From Chaenocephalus aceratus (taxonomy: Eukaryota; Chordata; Actinopteri; Perciformes; Channichthyidae): DNA of 64,000 nucleotides. Shown piece by piece: positions 34,801-47,400 of this stretch. Below the pieces are notes generated by a model. The model was not told the DNA's origin, did no database searches, and worked only from the letters and a program-made list of their open reading frames with translations. The stretch spans positions 19,379,169 through 19,443,168 of the forward strand of contig CM043785.1 in NCBI GenBank assembly GCA_023974075.1, given 5' to 3'. Both the position numbers and the translations under genes were made by a program. Positions within the stretch are counted from its first letter, which is position 1; each line of letters opens with the position of its first letter.

Positions 34801-35450
34801 ATTGTCATATGTACATAGCTACAGTGTAGTTATGACAATGAAAATCTTAGGTCACAGGCTCCTCCAACAGTGCAACACAATAAAACAGATAATGGTGCAA
34901 CCAAATGGAGTTGGCTTTTGTGGCATTAAGTTTTATTATACAACAAACAAGTCTTTTTTAATCTTTTAGTATTTACCTTTCCTTTTGCCTTTTTGTCGCT
35001 TCTCATGCACTGATTCGCTAAGCTGAAGAGCCAATCAGAGTGATCTCTTTAGCCGACAGCCTTTTACCGACAGCCTACCGATTCTCGGCGGCAGAAGGTG
35101 TCGGCATGGCCGAAAAGACACGACGGGGCGGGACACACCAATCTGAGTAGGGCGACTGGACGCTCGTCGACGGCCAGACATCTATCGACGCCGAAAATCG
35201 GCTTGGTGTGTAAGGACCTTTTAGATGTTGGGGAGGGGGATTAAAACTTGCAGCAGAAGAACAGTGAAAGTTGGATCTGCAGGAAAGGAAGAGGAGTTCA
35301 GAAAAAAACTGCACCTCCTGAAGAAATTGACCAGAGTGCTTCTGCTAGGTTATCGGGTGGTTATGATCTTCGCCTTGTCATGCGTACAAGTTACTGATGA
35401 CCCTCCCATGGCCTGTGAAAGATCACATTTATCAAAAGGTGAGTTTATTC

Positions 35451-35452
<2 letters not shown>
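34801..35452. other. unassigned DNA
   Basis: No bounded element was identified. 35050-35215 is CG-rich, with GCCGACAGCC and TCGGCTTGGTGTGTAAGGAC, and may be part of a DNA element that I cannot delimit. The ORF at 35225-35455 has no recognised domain. Confidence 0.35.

Positions 35453-35453
<1 letters not shown>

Positions 35454-35504
<51 letters not shown>
35454..35504. repeat. (AT)n microsatellite
   Basis: Perfect AT dinucleotides over about 50 bp. Confidence 0.95.
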
Positions 35505-35506
<2 letters not shown>

Positions 35507-35786
35507 TATTTTTCTAGATGCTGATAATTTTATCAGATGGTTTTTCTCTCTCAATGTCCAATATTGTCCTAGCTAGTAGGCTAAGTTAGCTAGTTACTAG
35601 CTATACCAGCGTGTAACTGTCTAGGAGAGCATTGAGCTAGTCATTTGAGCCATCCAAAATGATGCTGTCTAGTAAATTAGCTAGTCACATTAGCCATATG
35701 GGCCTGTAACTATCTGGGAGAGAATTAAGGTAACTTTTGACCCATCCACGATTAATCTGGACATTCTGGCTAAATGCCAAGCTTAA

Positions 35787-36405
35787 AGGTCCCATGTCAT
35801 GCTTTTCCGGTTATTACCCGTCCCCTTGTGTGTTATGAAGGTTTTTCTGCATGTAAACGGTCTGCAAAGTCACAAACCCTCAAAGTACACCCTGTAGCGA
35901 GTAAAACTCTAACACAGAAAATACCTGTCTTTGCTGCCCCAGAACGCCTCGTTGGAGATTTCTCTTTTTCTTCCTGGGTACAGTGACGTGCCCAAATGGA
36001 CCAATCCGTGGAGCCGTTACGTTAAGTCCGTTGATTGGTCCAAATTGACCAATCCGCGGACTTCCTCACACACACACTCAATCTTTTCTCAGCTGCAGCT
36101 CCGCCGATTTCTCCTCCCTGAAACGGCGGGACGTGGCGAGGCTGTGAGCACACACACAAACTCCCAGTGAGGCAGCGGGTGTGTGTGTTTGGGCTGGGTT
36201 TCGCTGTGTCTCGCTGTCTCGCAGACGGCCACTGGGCTCATAGGGAGGGGTCCAACAAGCCGTTTAGGACAGAGAGTGAATACACTATACAGAGATGCTG
36301 TATGAGAAACCAATGTGAGTTTGGAAAATTGCACAATATAAATCTATTTTAGTGTACCTCAACAATGGAATTATGATCAGTAGAAATGGCCATGACATGG
36401 GACCT
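35787..36405. mobile_element. piggyBac-type MITE flanked by TTAA
   Basis: The inverted ends AGGTCCCATGTCATG and CATGACATGGGACCT are bounded by TTAA at 35783-35786 and 36406-36409, the piggyBac (or Kolobok) target. At 619 bp with no transposase it is non-autonomous. The interior carries ACCAATCC/GGATTGGT motifs and a short inverted part at 36000-36060. Confidence 0.8.
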
Positions 36406-36470
36406 TTAACATTAGTTTTACACTATTTACTTGTTATTCATATAGGTAGGGTTTACATTAAAGATTAATA

Positions 36471-38002
36471 CAGGGTTGCCAACTTTGGGTACCTGGCTGG
36501 AGTGAGATTTTGATATCATGGGTTTAATTACACATATGCGCACTAAATGACTGCTATCGTGTCAGCAGCGGGACCTTAGCATATATATATATATATATAT
36601 ATACAAATATACAAAATTGGACACAGACTATAAAGGGCACAAAGTTTCATTCACTAATGAAAGTCAAACACATGTTTGTTTCCACTGTTTTATTGTGTGC
36701 CTGTCGCGATAAGCAATTAATTGACTTATCGTACGATAAATAAAAATGAACTCGATACATTTCCATTTACATGAGGATGTGACTAGCAGTTCGAAAGGAT
36801 GTACTTCAATTATTATTATATATTATCATTATGTCAGGGGTCTAAAATGGTCATACAACGGTGCCGACAATATTATTGTTTATCGCAGTATTTTCCTGGA
36901 AAATGTATCCAACAAAATTACTTATCGTGAGAGGCCTATACATGACACACACACAAACAAATCTACAGACTTACTCCAAACATATTAATTAACACACTCT
37001 ATTTTGGCCTAGTAGAACAATAAGCAGCAGACTTTTACTTTTTTATCATTTCTACTGGATCTTAGATCTGCGCTTGCGCAATACGGGTCGGCAGTTGCCA
37101 GAGAGTGTTTTTGTTGGGTAATCTATGGTAGGGCTAACCCATACAGTGGTGGGGTGAAGTCAGTATTTGCAATGTAATTACATACACGCTCCCCCTTGAC
37201 AGTGAAACGCCACCTGTGAGGTTTAGATTATTCCCCTGTCTCAATCCAAATGGAACTGTATGAAATAAAAAGGCACATTTGTCTTGTAGTAAATAAAAAG
37301 GGCGACCTGGAGCCAATCCTGCAATTTACCCACAGGTGAAAGAGTTGACATGCTGAAAACCCAACCCCTGCAGGGGGGTCTGGGGGGATTCTCCCCCAGG
37401 AGATCTTTTGAAATACTAACATAAAATACATATTCTGGTACTCTCTTGCGAAGAAAAATAAATACATCCATTACTACACGACATATTTAAACAAATGCCA
37501 TTTTAGTTTTTTATTACTTTGTTCTGAAAGCTGAAGCTGCTGCTCCTCACAGAGAGAAGAGGGAAGAAGCTGTGTTAATTACTTATTACTTTACATTGTG
37601 GATAAGGGTTGATAGCCCCCATTGTTCTGTGTGTCAACATGAAAGACAGCCCACACACCTATCAATCATCAAACCGTGGGGTCTTATTTCATTAAGTGTT
37701 GATTTCTATCAACACTTAATTGTTGTATCGATGTATAGATGACATGTACTACAGCAAAAGTATTCTCCGTCGGGACTTCCTGCAACAACACCACGCCGTT
37801 ATCTTGATTCTGATTGGCCAGAAGACATTATCAAATATGTCCTATTGAGAAGACGATCACTACCTGACAAAAGTTTTCAAAACCGTTTCTAGTCTTCGGT
37901 ATTCTTGTTTTTGGCGTGAGAATAGTTTGGGCAGAGTGAGAGCGTGAGATTGAGGGTGAAAGCGTGTGTCACACGCCAGATGCGTGAGAGTTGGCAACCC
38001 TG
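36471..38002. mobile_element. hAT-type element, CAGGGTTGCCAACT family, long form
   Basis: The ends are CAGGGTTGCCAACTTT and GAGAGTTGGCAACCCTG, with a perfect 8-bp duplication GATTAATA at 36463-36470 and 38003-38010. The outer 0.6 kb is shared with 56860-57770, including a TA microsatellite at about 36580 and the ATAAGCAATTAATTGACTTA block. The segment at about 37100-37880 is not in the other copy. No transposase was recognised. Confidence 0.85.
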
Positions 38003-38245
38003 GATTAATATAAGACTCCAGGGGTCCTTTCAAAGTAATGTTTATTTAGCTGGCACTAATCTGCCTGACAGGCAGACAGACATTTATCCCTATTGGTCTG
38101 CCGTTGAGCTGCTGGAGCCCTGCAGGAGGCCCTGGCTCAGACTCCCAGGAACCAAAGGTCATCAGCCAATCTGGCCCCTAAATTCACTACATGACCCAAC
38201 CTGCAGGCATGAGGCTTTACGTGTGAGATGCTTGATAGCTTAGTG

Positions 38246-39448
38246 CAAGGGTGTAACTTTGGTTTGAGAAGTGGGGGGGACACAAAACAGGGGGTCCTCC
38301 GCAATGAAACATTTTTCTCGATTTAATTCCATTTTCTGCCTTTCTACAAATATATTAGGGACTATAGTGTTAAAAAAATGCAAGAGAAATGTGTAGTGTA
38401 TATAATGAGGAGAAGATTTTTGTCTTTAAATTGAAGTTGAATGCATCAATCTGGTGCACTTTGAGAGCAAAATTAAGAGATTTATGGATACAGCTCTCAA
38501 CACTCATATGAAACAGAACTGTATATATTTCAATACTCCAAAAACCATTATAATATGCTCACAACCAATGACAAATAATTGATATTCTCCTATCTTAAAC
38601 TTACCTATGTTACGGTGTGTGAAGCAGGCAGGACCCAAATGCAGAAAAAACTGAAAATACCTTTATTTCAAGGATATGGCACACGGACAATCAGACCACT
38701 CCCCGGTGAACACAGACAAACGACGAACCAACACAGGAAGAGACAAGACTAAATACAGGGAGGGGTAATCACAAGACGAGAAACAGCCGGGCAGGGGAGG
38801 AGAAACACAAGGGCCACAGGTGAACACAATCTGACAACTAGACACACCAGGGAAACTAACGACAGGAGGAAAAACACAGGGAAAAGGACCAGACAATATA
38901 CCAAGAGCAAAACATGACAGGGAGAACAGCAAAACACCCAAAACAAGACATACAAAACGTGACATAACACAATAATCGTAACAACCTAGTCTGCATTTTC
39001 TTTTTATTTATGCATATTTTACTAATCACTCCCCTTTCAAACTGTGTATTTAATTTTTTACCGACATTGGAATGATTTCTTAACTTATTTTGAACTATAT
39101 TAAATAGATGGAAATATTTGTTTACATAGATGACCAAACCGTTTGAGACCCACTGAGATAACTTAGACTAAAGTTTACAATCTAATCACTCAGCGAGTCC
39201 TTTACATCACCTAAACTGACGTTATCTCAGCCTCTCAGTCTGACAGGAGAGGACTCTCCCTCTCCTTATTGTTGAAACAGCTTCTAATCTCTCTCTCTCA
39301 CAAAATCACACACACAGACGCTCCTCCGTGACGATGACCGCTTGCGTAAAAATAAAAAACACATTTGAAAAGTGGGGGACACACAAACGGGATTTTGAAA
39401 AGTGGGGGGGACATGTCCCCCCTGTCCCCAGTGGAAACTACGCCCATG
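38246..39448. mobile_element. hAT-type element with a nested solo LTR
   Basis: The ends CAAGGGTGTAACTTTGG and CTACGCCCATG (right end CCCCAGTGGAAACTACGCCC) are flanked by a perfect 8-bp duplication GCTTAGTG at 38238-38245 and 39449-39456. Internal sequence near both ends contains G-rich GTGGGGGGGAC. About 820 bp remain after subtracting the LTR. No transposase. Confidence 0.85.
38608..38983 (-). mobile_element. solo Gypsy LTR, minus orientation
   Basis: It has TG...CA termini (TGTTACGG at 38608 and CGTAACA at 38983) and a perfect 5-bp duplication ACCTA at 38603-38607 and 38984-38988. On the minus strand AATAAA (in CTTGAAATAAAGG) precedes a GCATTTGGGTCCTGCC segment, as in fish Gypsy LTRs. It is related to the LTR at 30948-31366. 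Lack of internal sequence marks it as the product of LTR-LTR recombination. Confidence 0.82.
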
Positions 39449-39456
39449 GCTTAGTG

Positions 39457-41573
39457 TTGTTTTCATAGCTTATCTTCTGATATACATTACTTTTCAATTT
39501 TCTGTGATATAATCTATATTTCAATAAAATGAGGGTCGTCTTTGACAAAAAAACTCAAAAGCAATGGTTTGAAGTGGGTAATCTTCAAGAATTTGCTTTA
39601 CATTTTATATATTTTCTCGTACTGAGCAGTATTGGTTGTCAGGTTTTTTGGAATTAAATTTCCAGGTTGTCACAAGCAACATAGGTGGAATTTTTCATGA
39701 AAATGTATGGTAATTTTTGGATTTGGAATAAGAATTCATGATTCATGCAGTTCAAGTAGTGTTTTAATACTCTTTTCTTCTCTGACAGGACCATTGACTG
39801 AGTAAAAAGTCTTTACTCTTGCCCATCAAAGAGCCGTTGTGGCAATTTTAGGGTAAGTGTGAAGTTGTACATTCACAGTTGAGAAGAAACTATTTAATGT
39901 TTTTACAAGACTTGCCACTTAGTTATTTTCAAGTTATTGTAGGGGGCTATTCAAGTCTATAAAATGTGAACGTGTTAACAAACTCTTTTCTTATCTCAGC
40001 TGTTTAAAGCTTCTCAGGTTTTGGACTCAATGCATTTACACAGGATCTGATCAGGTTCCAATTGTGGTGTTTGTGTCATTCAGGTCCATAAAACAGTTTA
40101 TAAACGTGCTACTATTTCTGGCCTGCTTCTTTGTCTCTGCTCCATAAAACCAGTCACATTATTGGAAGATAGGGATTCTGCATGCGGTGCCGTGGCTGTG
40201 TGTGTCACCGTGTTATTTTAGTTCAACAATAAAAAATGCAACTGCTGTCAAAGGAATTTACAGGCTGTTGTTGTCTGTGATTTCTTTTTAAAGCTGGTTT
40301 TATGAGGTCATATGTTCTTTGAATCCTTGGCCAAATGCTGATAGCTTGTCATAACTTCTCTGCAATCTGGGTTAGCCACAAGGACACCAATGTCTGGACT
40401 GCAAATTAAAAAGTAATTTTTTGGTGTGAATCAGATATACTATTTTGAAATGAGGGTGTGTGCCTATGTCTCCCTGCCCTGGCCGTTCAGGTGTATGTTC
40501 ATGTTTTGACAGATCTGTTAGTTGATCATTTGGCCCTCTCATGATTTAAGAGAAGTGAAGCTGTGTTTAAAGTCAAGGAGCTTTAGGATATAAACACCTG
40601 CATATAAATCTGGATGCCCTCTAATGAGAGCATGCAACTGAACAATTTCTTTGCATGAATTAATGGTGACTTTTAGTTTTTATTTGATTGTGTATATACT
40701 TCCTGGGATAAAGTTTATTTAAATAGATACAATTAAACAGCTTCAACCTAAAAGTTGAAGACACTATTGTTTGTGTAAGTCCAAGGTGCTAGCTGCTGTG
40801 CCTGTTAGTGTGCACATAATGAAAGAGGCCTGCTGAAATAGATACCTTCTTCTCATGCAATGACCAAAACCACATTTGACCTTCAGGGTGTGTGAAAGTG
40901 TGTCACATGGGTTTGTAAATGAATTTGTGAGCTTTGGTTTGTCGCAGCCTGCTCACTGCTCAACATAAAGGTCTCTCTCTAATGAGGCTAAAGGTAGAAT
41001 ATTAGAATGGCTTTAATTAACAGACTAAGCCTGCTTAATGGCTTCACACATGTCAGCTTAAAGCCACTACAAAATAAACATTCCCCTCTTCATGGGAATG
41101 CTCAGTTCCAGAGTGGCATTCCCAGCTGCACCGAGAGCAATTCTTTGGAAAACTGATCGCTTGGAAAGGGAGTTGTTCTTACTTAGCGCAGTCTTACTTT
41201 GGCATTTCACATACAGTATGAATTGTCATGGTTGTCTTTGTTTTACTGAAATATGTCATAAAATATAATGGTGATACTGATATCGGAGAGGTAGTGGAGC
41301 CATTACATTTTTCATCCAACAAGATTAGCACAAGGGACAAACCATTTCCCTGTTCCCATTACCCCCGTAAAACTTGAGACACTCTAAATACCTCCTAATT
41401 GACTGCATGCATGGTAAGATATACTGTACTGCTTTCAACACATATAAATCTGGGCACACACAGTAAGCTTAAGCACACAAACACACACAAAGATACAAAG
41501 TTCTGGCCTCATACTAATGCAGTTTAAAGTAAATTATTTGTCAAAATATATTTAACAAAAAGATTTCATACAA

Positions 41574-41575
<2 letters not shown>
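39457..41575. other. unassigned DNA with one exon-like segment at 39789-39852
   Basis: No repeat boundary or coding sequence was recognised. 39789-39852 is bracketed by a good acceptor (TTTTCTTCTCTGACAG) and a strong donor (AGG/GTAAGTG) on the + strand, but has an in-frame stop in the frame beginning at its first complete codon. It could be a non-coding or 5' UTR exon of a downstream gene. Confidence 0.3.

Positions 41576-41611
<36 letters not shown>
41576..41611. repeat. (AT)n microsatellite
   Basis: Perfect AT dinucleotides over about 35 bp. Confidence 0.95.
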
Positions 41612-41613
<2 letters not shown>

Positions 41614-42218
41614 AATTATATATTACTTTAGGCAGACAACGTTGCTCCAGCAATGTAGAATATACATTTCTATTTTTAGTTTGTACCAGCAGCAGTGCTA
41701 TAGAGCAGTGGTTCTCAAATGGGGGTACGCGGACCCCTAGGGGTACGTTGGAGTACTGCAGGGGGTACGTGAGATTTATTTTATGTTAATGAAAAAAACA
41801 AACATAATTAATGCATTTACACAAACTACTAAAAGTAGATTAACTACTTTATTCAAAGGTTTACAGTCATTCTGGATAATAAAATGGGAAAAATAAACGG
41901 GGTGCTCTCTTTTCCTCTCCCTCTCCTGACAGCCCGTCAGTCTCGTACAGCTCGCTGAACCTGTAATAAGTGACCCGACAGTAAAGAATAAATATATTTA
42001 TAACTAGTTTAGCTAGTTCCAGAGTAGATAAACTAGCTAAGTGTGTTAGGTCTAACTCTTAGTGTATTTTTGCTCGGCTCACCGGTCCGTCACAGCGGCG
42101 GAGCTGTGATAATGCAGAAATGCGTGTTCTCCGTCAGCAGCAGCTGATCTGCTCTCTGATCTCTCTCTCGCGTCCGGTTATACTTCACTCGCGTTTATGT
42201 CCAAATCTATCAGATCTA

Positions 42219-43822
42219 CACTGAACAAAAATATAAATGCAACACTTTTGTTTTTGCTCCCATTTTTCATGAGATGAACTCAAAGATCTAAAACATTTTC
42301 TATATACACAAAATAACCATTTCTCTTAAATATTGTTCACAAATCTGAAAAAATCTGTGATAGTGAGCACTTCTCCTTTGCCGAGATAATCCATCCTACC
42401 TCACAGGTGTGGCATATCAAGATGCTGATTAGACAGCATGAGTATTGCACAGCTGTGCCTTAGGCTGGCCACAATAAAAGGCCACTCTAAAATGTTCAGT
42501 TTTATCACACAGCACAATGCCAGAGATGTCGCAAGTTTTGAGGGAGCGTGCAATTGGCATGCTGACAGCAGGAATGTCCACCAGAGCTGTTGCCCATGAA
42601 TTGAATCTACCATAAGCCGCGTTTCAGAGAATTTGGCAGTACATCCAACCGGCCTCACAACCGCAGACCACGTGTAACCACACCAGCCCAGGACCTCCAC
42701 ATCCAGCATGTTCACCTCCAAGATCGTCTGAGACCAGCCACTCGGACAGCTGCTGCAACAATCGGTTTGCATAACCAAAGAATTTCTGCACAAACTGTCA
42801 GAAACCGTCTCAGGGAAGCTCATCTGCATGCTCGTCGTCCTCATCGGGGTCTCGACCTGACTCCGGTTCGTCGTCGTAACCGACTTGAGTGGGCAAATGC
42901 TCACATTCGATGGCGTCTGGCACGTTGGAGAGGTGTTCTCTTCACAGATGAATCCCGGTTTTCACTGTTCAGGGCAGATGGCAGACAGTGTGTGTGGCGT
43001 TGTGTGGGTGAGCGGTTTTCTGATGTCAATGTTGTGAATGGAGTGGCCCATGGTGGTGGTGGGGTTATGGTATGGGCAGGCATATGTTATGGACGACGAA
43101 CACAGGTGCATTTTATTGATGGCATTGTGAATGCACAGAGATACCGTGACGAGATCCTGAGGCCCATTGTTGTGCCATTCATCCACGACCATCACCTCAT
43201 GTTGCAGCATGATAATGCACGGCCCTATGTTGCAAGGATCTGTACACAATTCCTGGAGGCTGAAAACATCCCAGTTCTTGCATGGCCACCATACTCACCG
43301 GACATGTCACCCATTGAGCATGTTTGGGATGCTCTGGATCGGCGTATACGACAGCGTGTTCCAGTTCCTGCCAATATCCAGCAACTTCGCACAGCCATTG
43401 AAGAGGAGTGGACCAACATTCCACAGGCCACAATCAACAACCTGATCAACTCTATGCGAAGGAGATGTGTTGCACTGCGTGAGGCAAATGGTGATCACAC
43501 CAGATACTGACTGGTTTTCGGACCCCCCCAATAAAGCAAAACTGCACGTTTCAGAGTGGCCTTTTATTGTGGCCAGCCTAAGGCACACCTGTGCAATAAT
43601 CATGCTGTCTAATCAGCATCTTGATATGCCACACCTGTGAGGTGGGATGGATTATCTCGGCAAAGGAGAAGTGCTCACTATCACAGATTTTTTCTGATTT
43701 GTGAACAATATTTGAGAGAAATTGTTATTTTGTGTATATAGAAAATGTTTTAGATCTTTGAGTTCATCTCATGAAAAATGGGAGCAAAAACAAAAGTGTT
43801 GCATTTATATTTTTGTTCAGTG
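42219..43822 (+). mobile_element. Tc1-like transposon, complete ends, inactivated gene
   Basis: Both ends start CACTGAACAAAAATATAAAT, with terminal inverted repeats of about 270 bp (42219-42488 and about 43552-43822) and TA duplications at 42217-42218 and 43823-43824. Total 1604 bp. The single gene inside is frameshifted near its start. The same family occurs at 33329 and 62732. Confidence 0.92.
42517..43510 (+). pseudogene. Tc1-like transposase with disrupted N-terminal DNA-binding domain
   Basis: The ATG at 42517 begins the same sequence as the intact copy at 63962 (MPEMSQVLRERAIGMLTAGM), but two small deletions around 42605-42625 cause a stop in the first helix-turn-helix. The remainder is open from 42767 to 43510 and retains FTDESRFSLF, LQHDNARPYVAR and SPDMSPIEHVWD, i.e. 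the DD34E triad. It cannot produce a complete DNA-binding transposase. Confidence 0.9.
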
Positions 43823-44486
43823 TAGCTAGTTCTAGTTAATTATATGACTGCCTGCTTATCAAAGGACACGTAAACAATAAGCGTTGCTTGGCAACGGCGT
43901 GTGGCCGCAAAGTATAGTGCAGCATATGAGGGGTCAAAATCCCATGCTCATAAAATGCTCATATTTTTTTCTCTTCATTCCCATAGCCCCAAAATAAATA
44001 AATATACCAATTTTAGGAAAAGTAACGAAGTTTGAGCAGTGTGGGTTTTATATTAACAGAGTTACACATATCTCAAAACGCAAAGTGTAATAACTGCAGT
44101 TTGCCTCCCTGTCATCGAGAATGACAAAGATCCTCAGTGAAGCACAAGCCCATGTTTCTCACTAAATTGTAAGTACAACTTATTAAAAAGATCAGTTCAA
44201 TGCAACTAATGTCGTCTTAGTGTTATTGCATGATGTTAAAATTGGTTTGCCATGAATTTAGTGATGGATTGTAAACATTTGAAATGTAGCATTTAAGTGC
44301 TTCTCAGTTACAAGGTTGTTGTTTTAATAAATCAGACACTGATGGTGCAGCGCTGTACTGTACCTCTTTATATAGGCATTTTTTCCTTAACAAATAGTTT
44401 TTGCGCTGATCAGGGGGTACTTGGCTGAATTTCTTTTTCAAAGGGAATACATGAGTGAAAAAAGTTTGAGAACCACTGCTATAGAG

Positions 44487-47400
44487 GATATTTGATGGTT
44501 TTGTGACATACACAAATATTCTTTAGCACTGACATTATTGTTTAGAAAATGTGATTTCTTCAAAATATTAGTTACCATAAGATATCATGCGTCAAAAGTT
44601 TAAGGCTTAAACATTTGCACATTAACAGACAAATATTGATAAACAAAGCACAATGGTTGTCAAGGAATAAGCAGTTGTTTGCACGACTAGCTTCAGGTAA
44701 ATCATTTTGCAACTGCAAACAGTCAGACACATGCGCAGACTCAGTCAGCTGCATGATTTAGATTTTAACATGGGTGCGACTGTGATATGTTTGAAGGTAT
44801 AATTAGCGTATTCATTTCTTCTGTCTCTATGTAGATGTTTGTTTTCAAATAACTTTTTTTCATTCCTTAAATTGCAGTGGCTACAGCATGGTTGCTCATA
44901 TGGTATAATTTTAAAGAGAATGGTGATGTAAGAGTAGGGAACTGTTGGGAAGTATTTGTTGTATCGTGGCTATGGAGTTTGATGGTTTTCAAAGATTGCA
45001 GGAGGTTCACTGGACAAACGGTTTCATTATAATTCACTTCTGTTTATAGAAACCACTACCGTTACAGTGGTATCTGCTTGGTCACAGGGCCAAAAATAAG
45101 CTGGGGGATTGTTATGTAGAGTTGTCACATGAGTATATGCATGCGCTTGCAAACACGCAACGCGTAGCGATAGTTTCTTGTTGCTTCCAGCTCAGAATCT
45201 GTTAGATATGTTTTGAATGTTGCCTTTTTGAAGCATACAATGCGATGATGTAGAATAGATAATATCAGATCTCTTGGTTGGTTAAATAAAGTTATTTTGG
45301 CATTATATTGACTCTGCTTTTATCTATAGAGGTTAGTTACTCTTAAATACAGAGCACAATGACATAAAAACAGCATTCATTTATGTTCAGCCAGATGGCC
45401 TTGCCTTATTTAATCAAATTTGAATGCTGGACTGTTTGTGATTTCGGTGTTTATAATCTGTGAGTTAGCTAGCGGCACATGGCAAACCATTTTTGGCCAC
45501 GTGCCAACCAGTAAACTCAGCACTGTAGATTAATCAATGTATTCATAGTACTATGATAAGTCAAAAAGCCTGATTTAAATAGTTAGAATGTTTGAGTTAG
45601 GCCACTCTTTACATGGTCCACATTTTAGCATTTTATAAAACCAATTCATTGATTTTCCACAACTTTTTTAAGTTAAAGCAAAGTAGCCAAACCTCTTGGA
45701 ACTTACAAACTGGATGTTTGTAATCTTTCTATTCTTGTTATTTAAATTTTGAATTGTATTTGGTAACCTTTAAAAGGTGTAACAATTTGTCCTAAATAAA
45801 AAATTGTTGAGGCACAGTTATGGTTTCTTGTATTAAACATGACAAATGCGATTCTCGAACTGATCCTTTGGACAGTATACGTTTCAATCTCAAAATCATT
45901 CACCTTGCCAAATGACATATTATAAAATAATTCAACCTGGAAACACCAAGCTAGACCCTATGTTTTGCTTTTGAGGTGTGGTATATCCTTAAAGGATTAC
46001 TAATATGCTCTCACTCAGTACTTTTCTTCCCCTGATGGTGATTTATTACCACGCACGCCCCACCTTTTGGCTCATAGATGTGAAACCCGAGACTGCCTGG
46101 CCATTACAAAATGTGAATAATCTGACGCGGTGTTCCAGGGGCAGGAGAACAGACCGCTCCGAGGATTCAGCAGCTAAATTGATCACGACACCTACTGAGT
46201 GACTGATTGCATTCCCAGAACCCCAGTGAATCCCTTCATTGGCCAGAATATGTGAGGGAGTGTGTGTCTGTGGCTGTGTGTTTGTGCAAGACTGTGGAGG
46301 TGATAATCAGTTGTGGCAGGGGGGGACTTTCTTTTCCCTGTTGTTGTGCCGCGTGAAGCTGTCCCGGGCAGGGACTCCCATTTAGTCCCTTTCTACTCAC
46401 CCCCCTTTTGCCGTCCCCTGAGCCCACCTCTTCTGCTTATCCCTCTTAAACTTCACTCAGTCAACCTTCTGTTTCCCTTTGAAGAGGCTTTGATCTGATT
46501 TTCCCATCTTTTGAAACTGGAGAGAAGAGGGGAAGTGAACAAATGTCCTGTAATTGTAGATTGGGTTGTTTTCTAGGAAAAGAGAGTGGCAGAGAATAGC
46601 CTAAAGGGCGCTTTGCTGCCTTTGCAGCTGTCGATCAGGAGTAGCTGAGTGGAAGAACCCCTGCTGAAGCTCAGCAGCCGTTCTTTCCCTTCCTGCTGGG
46701 CTTTCTGTCATCTGACCATGCAAGTAAGGGGAGAGAAAAACATAGCTGGCTCAGAAGGTTGACTCATCAGGATTTGCTGTCTTAACTGTAGTGGTTATTT
46801 TTGAGGGGGGTGTTAAGGCTGCAGGTGGTGCTAGGGAGTTTGTTTTGCCATGCAGCAAGCTTGGGATCGGACAACTAGCACTGAGAGAGTCAAGAGAGAC
46901 CATACAAAAATGCTGGGAAAAGGACAAAGTGGTGGATATCCCCCCGAGACAACCAGTGAACTCTTGCAGAGGTAAGAGAAAGTTAGATCCACTCTAAAAA
47001 GGCCAAGGTGTGTCCAGTTAAAGCACATGCCTGGTGCTTACTGTATGAAAGATGTATTTGTTCCACAGAACTTTGGGTGATGGTATTCATGAATACACTG
47101 TAACTCCCAATGCTTTCGATAGTGATGGGAATTATTGCTGAAAATAAGTTTTATATGTGCTGGAATGTCCACTTGCAGGAAATTTCACGCAGTGTCAAGC
47201 CTTAATTTATATCAATTAAACTTTATTCTGCAGTATGCCTCAAAATTAAGTATTTAGATATGTCCTATAAAGTAGTATTTAAGTGAATTTGAATTAAATA
47301 ATTTTCAATTATAAATACTGGCCCCTAGTTCTCCACTCTAAAGGTGAGACTTTTTTTAGTACCTAAACATTTTGACCAAAAATGACCTATAAATCCTTAG

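Larger units (their letters stand above)
41706..44478. mobile_element. hAT-type element hosting a Tc1 insertion
   Basis: The inverted ends CAGTGGTTCTCAAA and TTTGAGAACCACTG are flanked by a perfect 8-bp duplication CTATAGAG at 41698-41705 and 44479-44486. The element's own sequence is about 1.17 kb. The left part has the GGGGTACG motif repeated. 41890-42215 shares a block with the MITE at 21028-21925 (GTGACCCG..., CATATTTATAACTAGT-like, TTCACTCGCGTTTATGTCC). No transposase is present. Confidence 0.9.

Noticed and set aside
38608..38983. Initially read as a MITE with TGTTACG/CGTAACA inverted ends
   Set aside because: TG...CA termini, 5-bp duplication, a poly(A) signal and similarity to the LTR beside a polypurine tract at 31367 fit a solo Gypsy LTR better.
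42401..43603. ORFs antisense to the Tc1 transposase
   Set aside because: Shadow frames of the transposase, reproduced in each copy (also at 63010-63974).
46791..46997. ORF with a donor-like AGAGGTAAGA near its end
   Set aside because: No family resemblance and no good acceptor; considered as a possible 5' exon of the next gene but not supported.
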